From Dermanyssus gallinae (Eukaryota > Arthropoda > Arachnida > Mesostigmata > Dermanyssidae), in NCBI GenBank assembly GCA_003439945.1, contig QVRM01003996.1, positions 1 to 64,000 of the forward strand: 64,000 nucleotides of DNA, in the 5' to 3' direction. A program made the translations under genes and the position numbers. Below, in pieces: positions 46,565 through 60,191 of this stretch; positions within the stretch are counted from its first letter, which is position 1, and every line of letters begins with the position of its first letter. The notes under the pieces were generated by a model, which was not told the DNA's origin, made no database searches, and saw only the letters and a program-made list of their open reading frames with translations.

Positions 46565-47915
46565 ATATCCATTTATATGCAATCTTTGATGAAAGCCATC
46601 GACTTTCCGCGGAGGCATTTAAGTTAATAAGCTGAGACTTAATAACAGTGCCATCCAACCTTAAACCGCCCCTCAGGTGGATGTTGATACACATTCAAAT
46701 GACAATACATCTAGCAATCCAAATTAGAAGGTATGTAAGTTTACGCAACGGTATTATGACTCTACCTATTTGTTTATTTGAAGAGCTTAACTTAATCATT
46801 TTCACTGAGTGTATAAAAGCTTACTCAATCGCCAGCGTTTTTCCTTTTTTAATAAGTTTGTAGAAAAAGTAGGCTCACGGTCCGGGAAACCTGGTGGCAC
46901 TTTTCTTTCGCAGATTGCAGAGGTGTGAGCAGAGAGCAAGCCCAGTCAGATCTAACGCGTGAAGCCAGCCGGCATGATTACGGTGAGCGAATCCCGTTCA
47001 AAGTTGTCTCCAGTCCAAAGAACGGGTAAAGCTTTCCACCAAAACAAACCAAACACGCTAACTGTAATTTCAGGCAGTACTTTGTTCAAGTAAATTATAG
47101 CTTTAATAAAGTTTAGACGATGAACATAATAATAACGCTTAGCTCGTCAGTATACACCAGGCCATGGTAATGGCTCGGTTTGTTTTGATTTTTAATGTAA
47201 CACATTCGATATAGTCTTGGAAGAGTGGGGGTGTTTCTAATAGGCTGCCTAAGCTCCGACCGCTTACCAGCTACGGAAAGGCCTTGCAAATATTTGTAAC
47301 ACTGGATTACTCAGTGGCTTACAGCTAAACACAGACAAACACACACACACACACACACACACCCACACACAAATAGAACAATTACCGACGACTTGATGAA
47401 GCCGTTTCGGACTCATTCGGTCATCGACAACCGCACGTCTATGATGGCAAACACGAGGTTCTACAGTCTACCGCTGTAACATGTAGCAGAAGTTTAGAGA
47501 CTCAAGCGGAATTCCGTATAGTTGTCGTAACCAGGCGGCCCTCACGGACGCGCACGGATCACCTCATGTTACCTCATCATACCCTCGGCAGGCCGGGGGT
47601 AAGCATAGTGGCCTACGGCCGTACTGAACAGGCACACGATCGCACAGCACTGATGAACGACCAGGCTTAGCTGTCCATGTCGTTTAGGCGTTGTCCTCTC
47701 TGGGGATGTCCTTTCTGATGGACGGCTACCGCACTGCGCTGTCTATCTCGAAACGACGAAACATACTGGTCGGGTGGTTGTGATTCTTTAGTCTCTGGAT
47801 GATTTACTATACCTATGATATTACTACTAACAGATTCGCGTGTTTATATCTGCGCAACAATGTATACTGAAACTAAGTCTTTACTAGAATTAGATATACA
47901 TTTTTTAAAGGAGGT
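46565..47915. other. Intergenic stretch with a (CA)n tract
   Basis: A (CA)n microsatellite lies at 47338-47372. Nothing else was recognised. Confidence 0.5.
47338..47372. repeat. (CA)n microsatellite
   Basis: CA dinucleotide repeat with a few C interruptions at its right end. Confidence 0.9.
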
Positions 47916-47917
47916 TG

Positions 47918-48189
47918 TTTTTAATTCTAGATTACCCTTCGTCCCCTACGGACTCGGAAACTGAACCTGAGGTATATCTTCAATGCACCGAGAGCCGGAC
48001 ATGTTAAGATATCTAGGGTTTCCCCAACAGTCCTTGTGGCAGCATAGCCGCTGACTCTCAGCGGTATGGTTTATCATCTATTCTCAATGAGCATCGCTCA
48101 AAGAAAATTCGATCAATAACAGGGATCGAACCGGCGATACCCCGGTTGATGACAACCATGACTAGCGCACTAGTCCCCTAGACCACGCC
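47918..48189 (-). mobile_element. tRNA-derived SINE, family 2, copy 2 (inverted)
   Basis: Read on the minus strand it starts GGCGTGGTCTAGGGGACTAG, carries GGTTCGATCCC as B box, and follows copy 1 (25796-26070) to the same end, TCTAGAATTAAAAA. Small differences throughout suggest both are independent old insertions. Confidence 0.87.
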
Positions 48190-48244
48190 GCCACATAAGT
48201 CTTTATTAGAGAATACAGATGTATTGTTTTTGTGTGTGTGTTTT

Positions 48245-48600
48245 TTTTTTAATCTGAAAATGTAAGCTTTATTCTGATTTCGACATAATTTCCCCCAAGC
48301 AGTCCTGGAGTGGTAAATCAATGCATTGAAACACACCTCCAAAGAGCGTATTTCGATTTGTTCCAGCTCCATCGCGACGACCTCAAATACCGACTAGCCG
48401 TGAATCAAATATCGTCTTCAAACGGTAATCGCTGTGCCACCTTCTTCCGGTTCGACCATGGGGACAGTTTCAGCATTGGAGAAAAAGATGGCGGCCACAA
48501 CATTGCCAGCCGATCGTTGGCGCATTTCTTTTGTGGGTGAAGGGTGTGCGCTCTAACCGCCTCATCATACAACGAGCTCTGGGACATTCAACAGAACGTC
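48245..48600 (-). pseudogene. Mariner-type transposase C-terminal half
   Basis: Minus-strand translation gives DEAVRAHTLHPQKKCANDR, then LAMLWPPSFSP. In mariner-type transposases the corresponding segment is DNAPAHT followed by a spacer, HPPYSPDLAP. It then continues NRKKVAQRLPFEDDI, SWNKSKYALWRCVSMH and LLGGNYVEIRIKLTF. These match the FLFPKLK, RF-DDVEEI, WEKRWDKCI and GDYVE segments that close the protein. The catalytic Asp before the Asn/Glu is present (DEAV), but the PYSPDLAP third-acid segment is altered. There are two stops. The family 2 SINE lies about 55 bp beyond its C-terminal end. Confidence 0.72.
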
Positions 48601-49605
48601 ATAAAACGTTCTTAAGTCTTGTAAGCTGTGAACGAGCCCCAAGAACAAAGAAAAAGAAAACCATACATTATCCAAAAGCTTGTTAGAAATTCTTGAGCCA
48701 GAAAACACCTGGCACCTCGTATTCGTTCTGTGACACAAATCACAAAGTAATGGGCACCAGCTTATTGGGGCCCTAATCAGTCCAACGCATTGAAGCTAGC
48801 CGGGATTGATCGACGGTAAGCAGATTCCCGTGGTGCGTTTTTTAACGTTAATTCACATGGTCATGTGGGCGTTTAGGACATCTTAACGAGGTTTTGTTGT
48901 ACAATACATACCACACACTTCCAGGGCGTCATCGCCAATATCCGATCAAGCTCTTTGAACACTATAAATGTCTTGATTTCCTTGAAAACTTGTCCTTGAC
49001 TTGTCCTCGACTTGCTTGCGTTTGTTCTTTTTTACAGCATTGTATGTGCAGAAGTCGACTTGAATTTTCTACCCAACAATCAACAAATATCTAATTTACA
49101 CTCCATCTGTTAGAAACATTTTGAAACTGTCTTAGATCCCTTGAAATGTATAAATATATGTCCTAAAAGACCTAAAAAAATAATTTTTACTTTTCTCTAG
49201 AAGTGAAAATAAAATCACGAATAGGTGGTACACTGATATGCCTTTACTGGCATTGCCTTCTAAAGTATGCAATGCGATTAAATCATTTGTTGGATGAAAA
49301 ACTGAACGACGTGCGCTCTGCTTGCTTTTGTGACACAAGTTCAACGACTATTGCGAATGGCTATTTCGTATATATCATTCTAAACATAATATATCGAAAC
49401 TTCCGTTGACTGTTGAGGTGTGCCTATCGTTAAAGGTTGGCGTATAGATCAACTTAAGCATTTAAAAAAGGTGCCGTTGAAGAGGAAATTCTATTGCACC
49501 AAAGTGTCTCTAATGGGCCTAAACTGTATTTTTATTTTTCGCTCTGTTCTTTATATATCTGCATATGTATATGCCAAGGTTAACCCCAATCTGCAGAATT
49601 ATGTA

Positions 49606-49608
<3 letters not shown>

Positions 49609-49640
<32 letters not shown>
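49609..49640. repeat. (TA)n microsatellite
   Basis: Uninterrupted TA tract. Confidence 0.95.
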
Positions 49641-49648
<8 letters not shown>

Positions 49649-51504
49649 TCTTCAATTACTCGCCGCTGGCGACGATCGAGGAGCAAAATTGCATCATCAT
49701 CAATTCTAGCAGCGAAGCTGAGGCGGTCACAGAGTGGAACCGATCAGCAAATGTTGATGGTCGTCGTATTGGAACGAAGCAAAAACGCGGGCCGTCATAC
49801 GGGCCGGAATTGCTCCCCAATACCGAATCAGTTACTGCGTCTATTGGCTGTAGAGGCCGCAGTTCGAATTGGGCTAATGATTCTCAATGGGGTCACTTCA
49901 TCGACGCGTAGTCATCACGGTCAAGGATTTCCTCGATTGAGGCGAGACTAACGAATTTAATAAACAGCTTTTGGCTTGTGGTTGGTGGGCAAAACTCGAT
50001 ATACCTCGACGGCATTTTTTAGTATAGTATTTATAGTCTATGTACCGATGACTTTAGAACTTGCTGCACTTTTTGCCTTAAACACGTTTTACTCGCCTGG
50101 AAGTTTCTTTCAGCATCATGAGGTCGTGATTGCTTTCACAATATTCGATAAGTGTCAGATCAAATCGTATGCCAGTGAAAGCGCACTAAGCGTCTGTGAC
50201 TGGGATCAGCTGCGCGGATTTTTCAACTTTGAGAACTATTTTACCGTGAAAAGTGTTTGCATACGGCACATCATACGTGCTTAGAAGGTTACCTAAGCTT
50301 CCCTGGAAGTTCAGTAGAAAAATCTCAAGCAGATGGTGTTGTCGAGTGCTGTTCACCAGTCTGTTTGTTACATAATCTGACCTAAGTGCTTCTCGCTTTG
50401 ATTTGTAGTAGTAGTAGTAGTATTAACCCCGCAAGTTACGCAACATTAATTTTATGTCGACTTGAAAATAGGCTGCAACGTCATGTCAGTTCTTCTAGAA
50501 AGGTTTGCCATGTCAATAAATCGAACTAAAGCAGAAATATTGCGCTTGAGTTTTAGCTGCAGGATACTTTCGGCTGTTATTAGATGTATATGTATATGCA
50601 ATTGATCAAATGTTATTAGTCATTTTGAAGCTTCACATAGTCGCACCATCGATTGGACCCAATATTTTGATCAAGCGGTTACTTAATAAAAAATTAACGC
50701 CCGACAAAAGCTTGGTTGCGTAGCTTGTGCCCTATGCGGATACTAACTAAACATTGAACTGTCGACGTTTCCGACGCTGTCAACTTACACAAAGTTTGTC
50801 TAGCGGAAGGCGTATGACGTTTTCTAGCCAAAGTTAAAATCTAGCGTAATAAATTACGAAAACGTACCGTGTTGTAGAGCTTTCTAGAAGATAGTTGCGT
50901 GGAGTGACTCACGGTTATTGTGGGTGTACTTTGCTTACTTAATTACCAATTAATGATGACGAAGGCAGCGACAGTCGTTATTGAAGAGAGGGGGGGGGTA
51001 AAGAAAAAAGAAAGCTCCAAGCTTGTGAATTTTCGCAAGGAGTCAGAGAGACACACGCTCGCGTATCTGTCAGTGACTGAGCGCATACATGCGACGTTCG
51101 TGATCTCTGTTGGTAAAAACCGAAACTAGACCTATTGTGAACCAAGCACATGGCAACGCTTCCAGAAACTTCCAGATACATGCCCGGTTCTTGTGCGCTT
51201 GTTCCGTCGTCCAGACTGTGTTTTTTCCGGGCTCGATCAACTCATACTGCAACGTCCTTGCAGCCGATTCCCGCAGGCCTTCTCGCGTACTGTATATTCG
51301 GCCTAGCAAAGAGATTCTGCACGATACAGCACGTTCTACTCACGGCGTCAATTTTGACTAACGGCGGTCAAGTGTGTACGGGGGTGGCTGTGTAACCAGA
51401 ACGAGGGTTCGTGGTTCGTCGCCGCTTTTTCTTTCGATACGCTAACACAAATATGCTCTATGCAGTGCGCATGTCCTTATCTAGAGGAGAAAAAATGATG
51501 AATG

Positions 51505-51555
51505 AAGCCTACCATTCCGTTCTCTATTTATATAGAGATCGGAATAGGTAGGCAT
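51505..51555. repeat. Imperfect inverted repeat
   Basis: GCCTACC, ATTCCG, TCTCTAT on the left pairs with ATAGAGA, CGGAAT, GGTAGGC on the right around a short AT-rich centre, with a few unpaired bases. Confidence 0.7.
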
Positions 51556-51811
51556 ATGGCAGGATCGTTCGAAGTCGTCAACTCGTTCATCTGGACTCTT
51601 TCACCACTCACCTTCTCATCATCAAAAACCGTCGTCCCGTGCCCGGTCAAAGCCACAGTCGAGCTGTATCCGTTTACGTCTAAGAACCACTACGATTCAA
51701 CACAACAAGTGTGCGTTCCGTTTCCTCGTGTTGAAGTTGTATCGTACTCTGCATTGTACTTCACCAGGTTGTTAGACCAGCAGAAGCTGTAGCAACATAA
51801 GCAACAGCAAT

Positions 51812-51823
51812 AATAATAATAAT

Positions 51824-51908
<85 letters not shown>

Positions 51909-51932
51909 GCAGCAGCAGCAACAACAACAATA
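51812..51932. repeat. (CAA)n microsatellite, about 120 bp
   Basis: CAA/AAC repeat with a short CAG patch near its right end. It accounts for poly-Leu and poly-Val minus-strand frames. Confidence 0.97.
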
Positions 51933-52639
51933 ACCGCGGGTAGACGAGCTTTATCATAGCGGCTGGCGAGCCTCATCTCTTTGTTGCATTGTCAAGTGGT
52001 TGCAGTAGCAGACGTAGTCGTCGTCGTCGTTGCCGTTGTTGTTGTTGCCGTTGTTGTTGTTGCTGCTTAGATTGTACTGTCTGACTAAGGTTTGGCAGGC
52101 GCGCGGTCCGAGTTACTGCAGAAAGATCCTGGCTGGCGGCGGGAGGCGGGTACGCGGAAACGGTGCACTGTTTGGCTGTACTTTGTGTAGAGGCGTCCCG
52201 CTTGCTTCGCTTGAGATCTACCCGCCGTGGATGGGCCATTCGGTGCGCGATGATACGCTTACCTACGTTACTCTATCATATCGCATAGACGACGACGATA
52301 GAGGAAAAAACAGGCAAGCCCGAATGAAGGAAAGAAAGAGAGATGAAGCCAAGAACTCGCGGCGCGGCGCCGTTAGTTCTCTATGCTCGGAGCGCTTGAC
52401 GGGCTCCATTTGACTAGTTGAGTAGATGCGTCGTGTGGCTTCAAGTCGCCGCATTGCACCTGACGGCGTTCGCCGACGCCGACTGAGAGCCATGTTTGTC
52501 CCGTCAAAGCTCCGAACAGCACCGAATAACAATTTGCAGAGCTACAACCGCAAAACGGGTTGCACGAAGTCGTCAGTTGACGTTGTGTTTGTTCTCGTTT
52601 TACGTTAGCACAACATTTATACGCTCGAAGACGCTGAAG

Positions 52640-52745
52640 AAGACTATAGCTTTATTAAACGATGGTTGGTTTACAATGTTGCGCGTACAGAAAAAGTATA
52701 CACTTACATATACGTACATCCATTCAAAAAAGTTTCAAAAGTCAA
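52640..52745 (-). repeat. Interspersed repeat, copy 2 (inverted relative to 8990-9085)
   Basis: Its plus strand begins ATAGCTTTATTAAACGATGG and continues TTGGTTTACAATGTTGCG, matching the reverse complement of 8990-9085. Both copies end at the same AATAAAGCTAT when read in the repeat's own direction. Confidence 0.7.
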
Positions 52746-52752
52746 CACAACG

Positions 52753-52787
52753 TATATATATATATATATATATATAGATAAAAAACA

Positions 52788-52825
<38 letters not shown>

Positions 52826-52855
52826 CAAAAATACATATATATATATATATATACG
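52753..52855. repeat. Compound (TA)n microsatellite
   Basis: Three TA blocks separated by short A-rich interruptions. Confidence 0.95.
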
Positions 52856-52859
52856 TATG

Positions 52860-55800
52860 ACGATACCTGTAATCTGTGGTCTCTACTATATTACTGCACC
52901 TGGACGAGTAGATTTAAAAAAATGTGGTAAACAAAAAACGACCGGATAAAACATCTTTTTGAGCAGTGTTTGCCAATAATATCCGAACGCGGTTGTCCTC
53001 TAACTAGTTTCCATGCTGTACGCGCGCGCCAACTGAAAGAGGCACCAAAGAGCGTTTCATCAAAATGGTAGCACTAACACTGAGAACCTTGCACGACAAT
53101 AGCAACAATGTACAATGCGTTGCGACTAAGGAGAACCAGGTTTCAGTAGCTGTTGCCTTCGAGAGTTCACCTTGAAGTGCTTGTGTAATCGCTTGGAATG
53201 ACACTGATTTGTACCTAACTCATGCTCTTGAGGGAAAGTGTTTTGCTAAGGGGTTTCACAAAACATAGAGGATCTTGACTAGAAAAACGAATCTGCCCAT
53301 ACTAGTTATCGACTTAAACCCACTATGCCACTTCATAACTTGTCGCAGTAGAAAATCGCTTAAATTATTTTGTCGTGTCACCTGTATAACGGTATATGTG
53401 TAGCATCGACTGTTTTAGCTCACTGCCTATCCTGCTCGGTCTATACAATAGAACGTAAATCAAATAAACAGTGGTGAAACCGTCGGCTCAGCCCTTAAAC
53501 ACACAGTGATGCCGTAGGAAGCTGCTTAAAAGTCACCAGGTGGTTCTGCTCACATGTAGCAGAAAACAAAACATAAACTATCGGTACGAAGAAGCTTAAA
53601 AGTATTAGGCTTGCATTGGGTAAATATTGCTTTAATTTAGAACACTAGTTATCTGTCATCAACAAAAAATGATGTTATATAAATGTCGAATAGCAAGAAT
53701 CTTTAGTAGTGTGATAAACTACAACTTGTCTGAAACAACGTATCGTATAGTAAACATAAGGAGCATCTGCTAGCAATTGCGACCGTCAGGTAAATCAAAT
53801 ATTGCAAAAACTGTTTTCAAACTAACCTACAATAAGTTGGCATATTCATAGTGAACTGTGATCTTGAACAGTACCATAGTTAGACTCTACTAGGATTGCG
53901 TTTTTCGCTGCTGCCGTCAAGCTGGAAACAACTGCGCTTTCGAAATGCGTAGACGATAAAGAGTTTATTTAGGATGCCAGCATATAGGGGTGAGTATTTA
54001 AAACCCACACTCCAAATGCGAATGCCACAACAAATTGCGCTTGTATGTAGAATGCGGTCCGCACATTCATTTCACATGAAACTTCGAAGTAGTGTCAACG
54101 CGCGGTGCAAATACAAACTTCGTTTGCCTACACTTCATAATCGGCATTTTTATCAGTTATGTTGGGTTTGACTATTAAGCAGCCTTAGTTCTATTTTTGT
54201 TTTCCTTAATCTTTTTTATTCAACTTCTTCATGTGTAGTCAAAGTTGTCGGGTCCGTAGCGTGGTAAGTAGTCAGCGCGACGTGCCAGCAGCAATTCGGA
54301 GTACCGCCGCCAAGTCAGCAAGCAAAAATTTTAGTTTTGCCTAAAGCAACGGAAACCATGGTTATCTCCTTGTGAGACGAAATGAGCGGAGAAAGAGCAT
54401 TACCTAGTAAAACGTAAAAACGAGGTAAGCATTACCTAGTACTACGTAAAAACGTTCCTGTCTTTCCGTCAGCTCCTTTTTTTCTTTCCGTAGGGCAGCA
54501 TTAATTCGAACAGGAAAATTTGCGCACGTGTTATGTTTTCTTGCCAATCTCGTCCGCGAACCACAGGTAAACTGAGGCCCGTCGTGGTCACCGTGAGGGC
54601 GATCTGCAGCATCAGCAGATTCCGCTCCTACTCCCCTCGTTCCTCCGAATGGAAATGTCCTCAGCGTCCTCAGCCCCCGCCGCGTTGACTGATCGCGCCA
54701 TCGTAGTTCTAAACTTTCATGAGCTATTAAAAAAAAGAGGTTCAGCACTACAGTGACACTGACAACTACCATAACTGTCACCACAGCCGTCATAAACGCG
54801 CGGCGCCCGCTGTCGACGAACCTCCGACGACAAACCTCCGACGACGAACCTCCGACGACGAACCCCCGACGACGACGAACCCCCGACGACGACGACTTCT
54901 TTGCGTTATGCTCCTACGGTGTTGACCAAATAACATGAGAAAATGGAAGCAAATGGGACAGCTAAGGGGGTGCTATATGTAAGGGTGCAAGTCGCGGACG
55001 AAAAGAGACTAACAACACGTCATGACAATGATGATACCGGACGAGAAAGACGTACAGACTAAGAGAAAAAGACAGTGAAGGAGGACACACAACAGAGGAA
55101 AAGCAGAACTATTTCGCGGACTCTTGCCTCCGAATGACACACAGCTATGAACAGCTGTATGCCTAAATCCGCCGGCAGAGTCTGCTGACACGACTTGTCT
55201 GCACATCGCCAGCCAAATGTGCGTATGGCCAGTCGCCCGTTGTAACATAAGCTGCTATGCTGCGGGTTCTACCCCTAGCCAACAAGCATCGTTGGGTTAG
55301 GGAATTTGCACCCGGCTTACGGCGTCAGAGGCCGCGCAAGACTTGGACCTACACAGGCCAGGTCCCCCTGGCCATGTATATGTACATGGAGACGCACGAC
55401 AATAGACGACGCGTGAAACGAACGGCAGAGTAAATTCCGAAACCAGCCAGAGCTGTTTATCCATAGCTTATAATACGCATTTACTTGCGCTGCTCTTTTG
55501 CAATATTTGTCTACTGCTCACAACCCAATAGCCAGGCGCAGTCGCTGAAGCAGATGCAGAAACGTTCAGAATGTATTCTAATTAGCCGCACTGCCTTCTA
55601 AAAACTAAGAAGAGTAACCTCGTTTCATATATCAGCAGCACGCACGCACATGTCTCTTCATTTCGTACTCATCATTGCATGAAAGGGCAATCACATGACG
55701 TATGAGTTACGATTGCAGAATGGCTACGCACCTGGCGGTTTGTAGTACACCTTAATTAAAGACATTTGCATCTCAATATACCCTTGTTGTGGGTTCCCGA

Positions 55801-57600
55801 ATTAAGATGTCTGCATCTTGTATGCAAAGTATATATATATGTATGTATACATATCTAGAAGGCAAACTCTAATCCGATTTTTATACTGATGCCTGGATAG
55901 AATATAATATAGTATATGTTGCCTTTTATGTAATAATTAAGGTGTATTTATGTGGCTGTATGTGTAAGACATATATTACGCTTTATTCTGCATTTCTAAG
56001 CTTTGCATTACTTAGCCGCGACTATTTAAAATTCTGGTTGTTCGATATTGACCTCATTTCGACCTGCGCCAAATAACAGAATGTATGTTTCCTTTAAATA
56101 AAATGCTTATAAGATGTTATGTTACAAGATACCAGGTCAAACCGTCATCTGCACAGCCCACAGCATTCGGCACGCATATTTTATCATTAAGTATCGCGGC
56201 GTTTTTGTACAATTATTTAAATTTCAAGATGATCGGCACGAATATCTACTGCTCAGCCGTACCGCCCGCTTTGCAGTTAAATTTCTCGACACGGAACATA
56301 TTGGTAGCAGTCCAAAAAACGATCGTAGCAATAAATATACTACTCACACGATATCCGTCAAACACATTTTTGCCTGAAAGACGCGGCAGCAATTTCGATC
56401 GCAAATCGCATTCGGCTGTAACAAGCGTCAATTAATTAAGTCGAGCCTATGCGATAGGAACAACAGCCGGAAGACTCTATCTACTGTGCCAGCAGTACGG
56501 CAACGCAATAAAACGGAATAAATTATTCGAATCTATTTACATGGATCCAAACAGTCGACCGCAGACAGAGCCGCTCGGCCTTTGAATTCCGTCAAATGCT
56601 GTCGGCTCCGTCAGCGCGAGGCAGGCTATTGCAACTCCAGAGCTGCAATTAAAACGAGAGCCAACCGGAAAATAATCGACCCCTGTCTGACTTTGATCTA
56701 TGCTGAAAATGTGTGTTTATCCGTCCTTTTTATTGCATGCAAACGTGGAAGGCTATGACGAACCGACCTCCGCGTTCGTAGTATTGCCTTGACAGGTGTT
56801 CATAGACTTTTGCAGGCGCTATTCATTAAATACGTCAATCGAATGCGTCCCATCCATGAGATCAAAGAGCAGCGGTTCTGCAACGGGCGGGTCGATTACG
56901 TCAAAGCTGCCACATTGTTTGTCTGCTTTATTGCTGACATATTGCGGCCTATTGCCCCGGCGTTTTTCGCGTGTGCAGTACAAGCAGGAACCAAATGGTT
57001 CAAAATGGTGGACTTCGAGGAAACTGCCTATCCCTACCATCTTTGCACAGATTCCCGTAATCTTAGGACACGTAAGGCCTTTTTCTCTGAAGTAAGAATA
57101 ACACTACCTATATGCAAACACAGTTACCATAGAAGATGTAAACGTGGTGCAAATTTTGGATGAAACCAATAATCGATATGACACAATAGTAACGTTTTTA
57201 AACATTTGCTTAACTCCACCTGTAAATACCACAGGTTCTCTCTCTCGCAGCCGCGGACGTACTAGTAAAGCCATTGTCGATGCACTTTTTGGTTAATAAG
57301 GGAAATATTATTGCTAGTGCAGTAAGACGTGGTCCAGAAAAAACGTTACACTCCAAAAATAATCTGCTGGCTTGCATACAGCTGGTACGGCAGAACTAAG
57401 TCCGTGTTTTGCAGGCAGCTTTTGACACTAATTGGGAAGAACTCTAGTACCGTTCAACTAAGTCTGTCTAAGAGAAACGGTCCGATAATTCAATTAGGTC
57501 CAAAGATGATGACGATGATTGGTATACCGTAATAGTCAACGTTGTTGCTTTGACTCCCGTGCTGTGCTCTAACACAACGAACTAAATGTTGACTATTGCG
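52860..57600. other. Intergenic stretch, no gene recognised
   Basis: It contains a GAC/GAA-type minisatellite at 54814-54897. The minus-strand frames at 53004-53204 and 54404-54793 and the plus-strand frames at 56085-56435 and 56789-57163 (116 and 124 codons) are not low-complexity, but they match no family I know and have no copy in the window. Confidence 0.4.
54814..54897. repeat. 14-17-bp minisatellite
   Basis: Six units of the form CCGACGACGAACCT/C occur in a row. The last two are lengthened by an extra GAC triplet, so the array shows a nested trinucleotide expansion. Confidence 0.88.
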
Positions 57601-57628
57601 GGTTGAATATGATATGATATTCTATATT

Positions 57629-57751
57629 ATATAATATAAAAAAAATATATATATATATAAAATATATATATAGGATATATATATATATATATATATATAG
57701 ATATATATATATATATATATATATAGATTAATATATATATATATATATATT
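57629..57751. repeat. Compound (TA)n microsatellite
   Basis: Several TA blocks separated by GA or AATA interruptions. Confidence 0.95.
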
Positions 57752-58335
57752 ATATTGTGCAGATTGAGGTGAAATAAAAAGACACAATAAGTAAGAATAC
57801 GCATTAAACTTAGCCAAGATACGACCGCGTTTCAGGAAGGGAATACAAAACTCTTTCTATTCTCTTTTGCAACGTTTAGTATAAATCTGTTCAATCGGGT
57901 AATGCTGATTGTCGAGAACACATACGTCCGAGAGAGCTTTGCTCCCGATATATTTCTCAACTCTGTGCTCCAGAAGCAACTGTACACGTCGCTGCTATGT
58001 CGCCGTTTATTTTCACATTCTAAGCAGGTATATAATGAAACACTTCCATGCATACGAATACTTAAATAAAGACGTAGACCAGCCATTTCGCCTATTTTGC
58101 GTTTTTAGATGCTGTTTGTTGTGAGTTTACGCAAATATTATATTTTACTGTCTTTGTAAACTCTGACTACTGGTGAACTATTTCGTATTGGCTACTATGA
58201 ACTGACTGTCTTGTTGTTAGCATACCATATTTTGTTCTTCTACGAAAAGTGGAGTGGCTTGTAAGACAGAATCAATTATGTGAGTTTATGTAGAGGCAAC
58301 TTATTAGGCGTCCCGACACCAAAAACGTAGTTTTC

Positions 58336-58697
58336 TGGTAGGTTTCTGGAAGAGTGCGAGTAGTTTATTTTCCGGAACAAGACAAAATACTGACAAGTAT
58401 ACATGCCTTCACCATTCATATGGCTGTCGAAAAAGCTTATTTGCTCGGAAACTACGCAACGCAGCACCATCACTTTGGTGCAAAAATGATGAACGTAATG
58501 GCAAAAGTTTGCGGTTCTGCACGTCGAAGTTTCAACGTAACAACGTATCGACTTTTTATGACTTTCCTTTATCAGGTAATTTGCTTTTCGCTAGCTTGAG
58601 TCGCGTGTATGTATGTAAAGGTACTGTTGCGAGATAACTAGTACTTTCATATATGTCGTGCTCGCGAGAAAATTCTGTTTCTTCTGAGGAGCATATA
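58336..58697 (+). repeat. 362-bp interspersed repeat related to the foldback element, copy 1
   Basis: It is homologous end to end with 63366-63727, from TGGTAGGTTTCTG to AGGAGCATATA. Its inner part matches the foldback loop and arm at 35750-36000 (TGTCGAAAAAGCTTA, AACGCAGCACCATCACTTTG, GACTTTTTATGACTTTCCTT). A reading frame of about 81 codons is open from just after a stop to TGA: AFTIHMAVEKAYLLGNYATQ, then HHFGAKMMNVMAKVCGSARR, ending in CFSLA. No family was recognised. A transposon-encoded segment is the likeliest source. Confidence 0.8.
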
Positions 58698-58699
58698 CG

Positions 58700-60136
58700 G
58701 ACAATTTATGGCATACCCAGCGCAAATTTCAAGTTAACCAACCTGTTAGTAAGGAACACATCGCGCAGAGGAGGAGGAGGAGTCTAAAAGATAAAAAAAC
58801 AAGAATCAAAAATACTGCAAATTAATTCTTGCAAACATCGGATTCATCACTGGCTAAAGGCAGTTAAAAGAGAACGGCATATTAAAGGAATAATTGTCGT
58901 AGTGCCTTACACTCATAAACTTTGCTTTACTCCAAGCCGCGGTTGTTCCAGAGTTGCCTACATTTATCGAATGTACATCACACCGCTTTTACATCTACCC
59001 CCTCTGTAGCGGGTAGACGCTAATAAAACCGATACCGTTGAAGTAAATGACCTTTTCAGTTGTGTTAGCTTAAACCCTGTTATCAAAAAAGAACAACTAC
59101 GTTCTACGCTAGCCTGAATAGGATAGCACTGAGCAACGATAGCACCAGCCCAATACGTGTATTTTTAAATATTTGTTATTTGTTTTTTTCACCTCTTAAT
59201 AAAAATAGGAAACTGTGCACACTGCCATACCGAGATTGTCGAGGACGAATGCCTATCCTTGTCAAAGCAAAACGGCAAACTAGCAGGATGCGATTTTATT
59301 GTCAATATTTTTTCAACATGTCGTTACTAGAAACTTCTAGACTGAACGAAGCAAAAGTCATTACAACCTATCCGTATGAGCCGTGTCGCAAGCAGATGAT
59401 CTCGTCATCTACGGGAAGAGTCGCGTTCAGGTTTAACAGGCCTTAGTCAGACTTCACGCGGCCTTAGGCTAAGCTTAGACTGACCGTAAACCTGACGACA
59501 ACAGTAGCCATGAAGTTTAGGAGAGGTGGGCGCGTAGCTGTTAATGATAGACTCCGTTTAGCCAGTTCCCAACTACCTTACGTTAGTAAGTTTCCTTACT
59601 CGGGGCTGCTTTTAACGCCGAACGACAGCTGTTTCCGGTAAAACATCAAGAACAGATGCGGAAAAGCGCTGGTCGCCATGACCACAAATAGAAAGCCGCA
59701 ACTGTGGGCTCCATAATCCCTCGGACTCATGTGTGTGCCTACGTTGTAAACTACCATGCGGTAGATACCATGCTGCCTCCTGTAGACTAGTCCCGTCTCT
59801 AGATAACCAGGCCCACGTCATAACTTCATAGTTTTACATGTTTATTATTTTATATGACCAAATGTGTGTATGTAAACATGTGCCTATCTTTCAACTATAC
59901 TATTTCTACACAACATGTGTAATAATAAACAAATTATAGAATTGTATGCGCCGTGTCGGGATCCAGACAGATATGTACGAAATCTTTAGCAGATATGCTC
60001 GAAATGTCTCCGACAAGGTTGGCTGCAACAGACCCCACAGAGAAATTAAACTGCTTTACGCATACATGACAACGACGTTTCTAATTTGTGCCTTCCTGTG
60101 CCTAAATTGACTCACAAGCTGCTGCAAAGATAGTAG

Positions 60137-60140
<4 letters not shown>
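58700..60140. other. Intergenic stretch, nothing recognised with confidence
   Basis: An 88-codon plus-strand frame (59180-59446) and a Cys/His-containing plus-strand stretch near 59690-59800 were noted but not assigned. Confidence 0.4.

Positions 60141-60178
<38 letters not shown>
60141..60178. repeat. (TA)n microsatellite
   Basis: Uninterrupted TA tract, 13 bp before the hairpin at 60192. Confidence 0.95.
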
Positions 60179-60180
<2 letters not shown>

Positions 60181-60191
60181 TGTCTAGTTAG

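Larger units (their letters stand above)
48605..52635. other. Intergenic stretch with simple repeats and a CpG-rich patch
   Basis: This holds a (TA)n tract at 49609-49640, an imperfect inverted repeat at 51505-51555, a 120-bp (CAA)n tract at 51812-51932 and a more CpG-rich patch at about 51960-52560 with GTC/GTT triplets. The 163-codon frame at 49420-49911 contains a TA-encoded Ile/Tyr run, so it is not accepted as a gene, although its last 85 codons are non-repetitive. Confidence 0.45.

Noticed and set aside
49420..49911. 163-codon plus-strand frame
   Set aside because: It contains an Ile/Tyr run from a TA tract; the downstream non-repetitive part matches nothing known and lacks an independent start or transcript evidence.
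59690..59800. Cys/His pattern resembling a zinc knuckle on the plus strand (CVCLRCKLPCGRYHAASCR)
   Set aside because: Spacing does not fit CCHC, the frame is short, and a similar YHAASC word at about 22170 lies in another context; probably chance.
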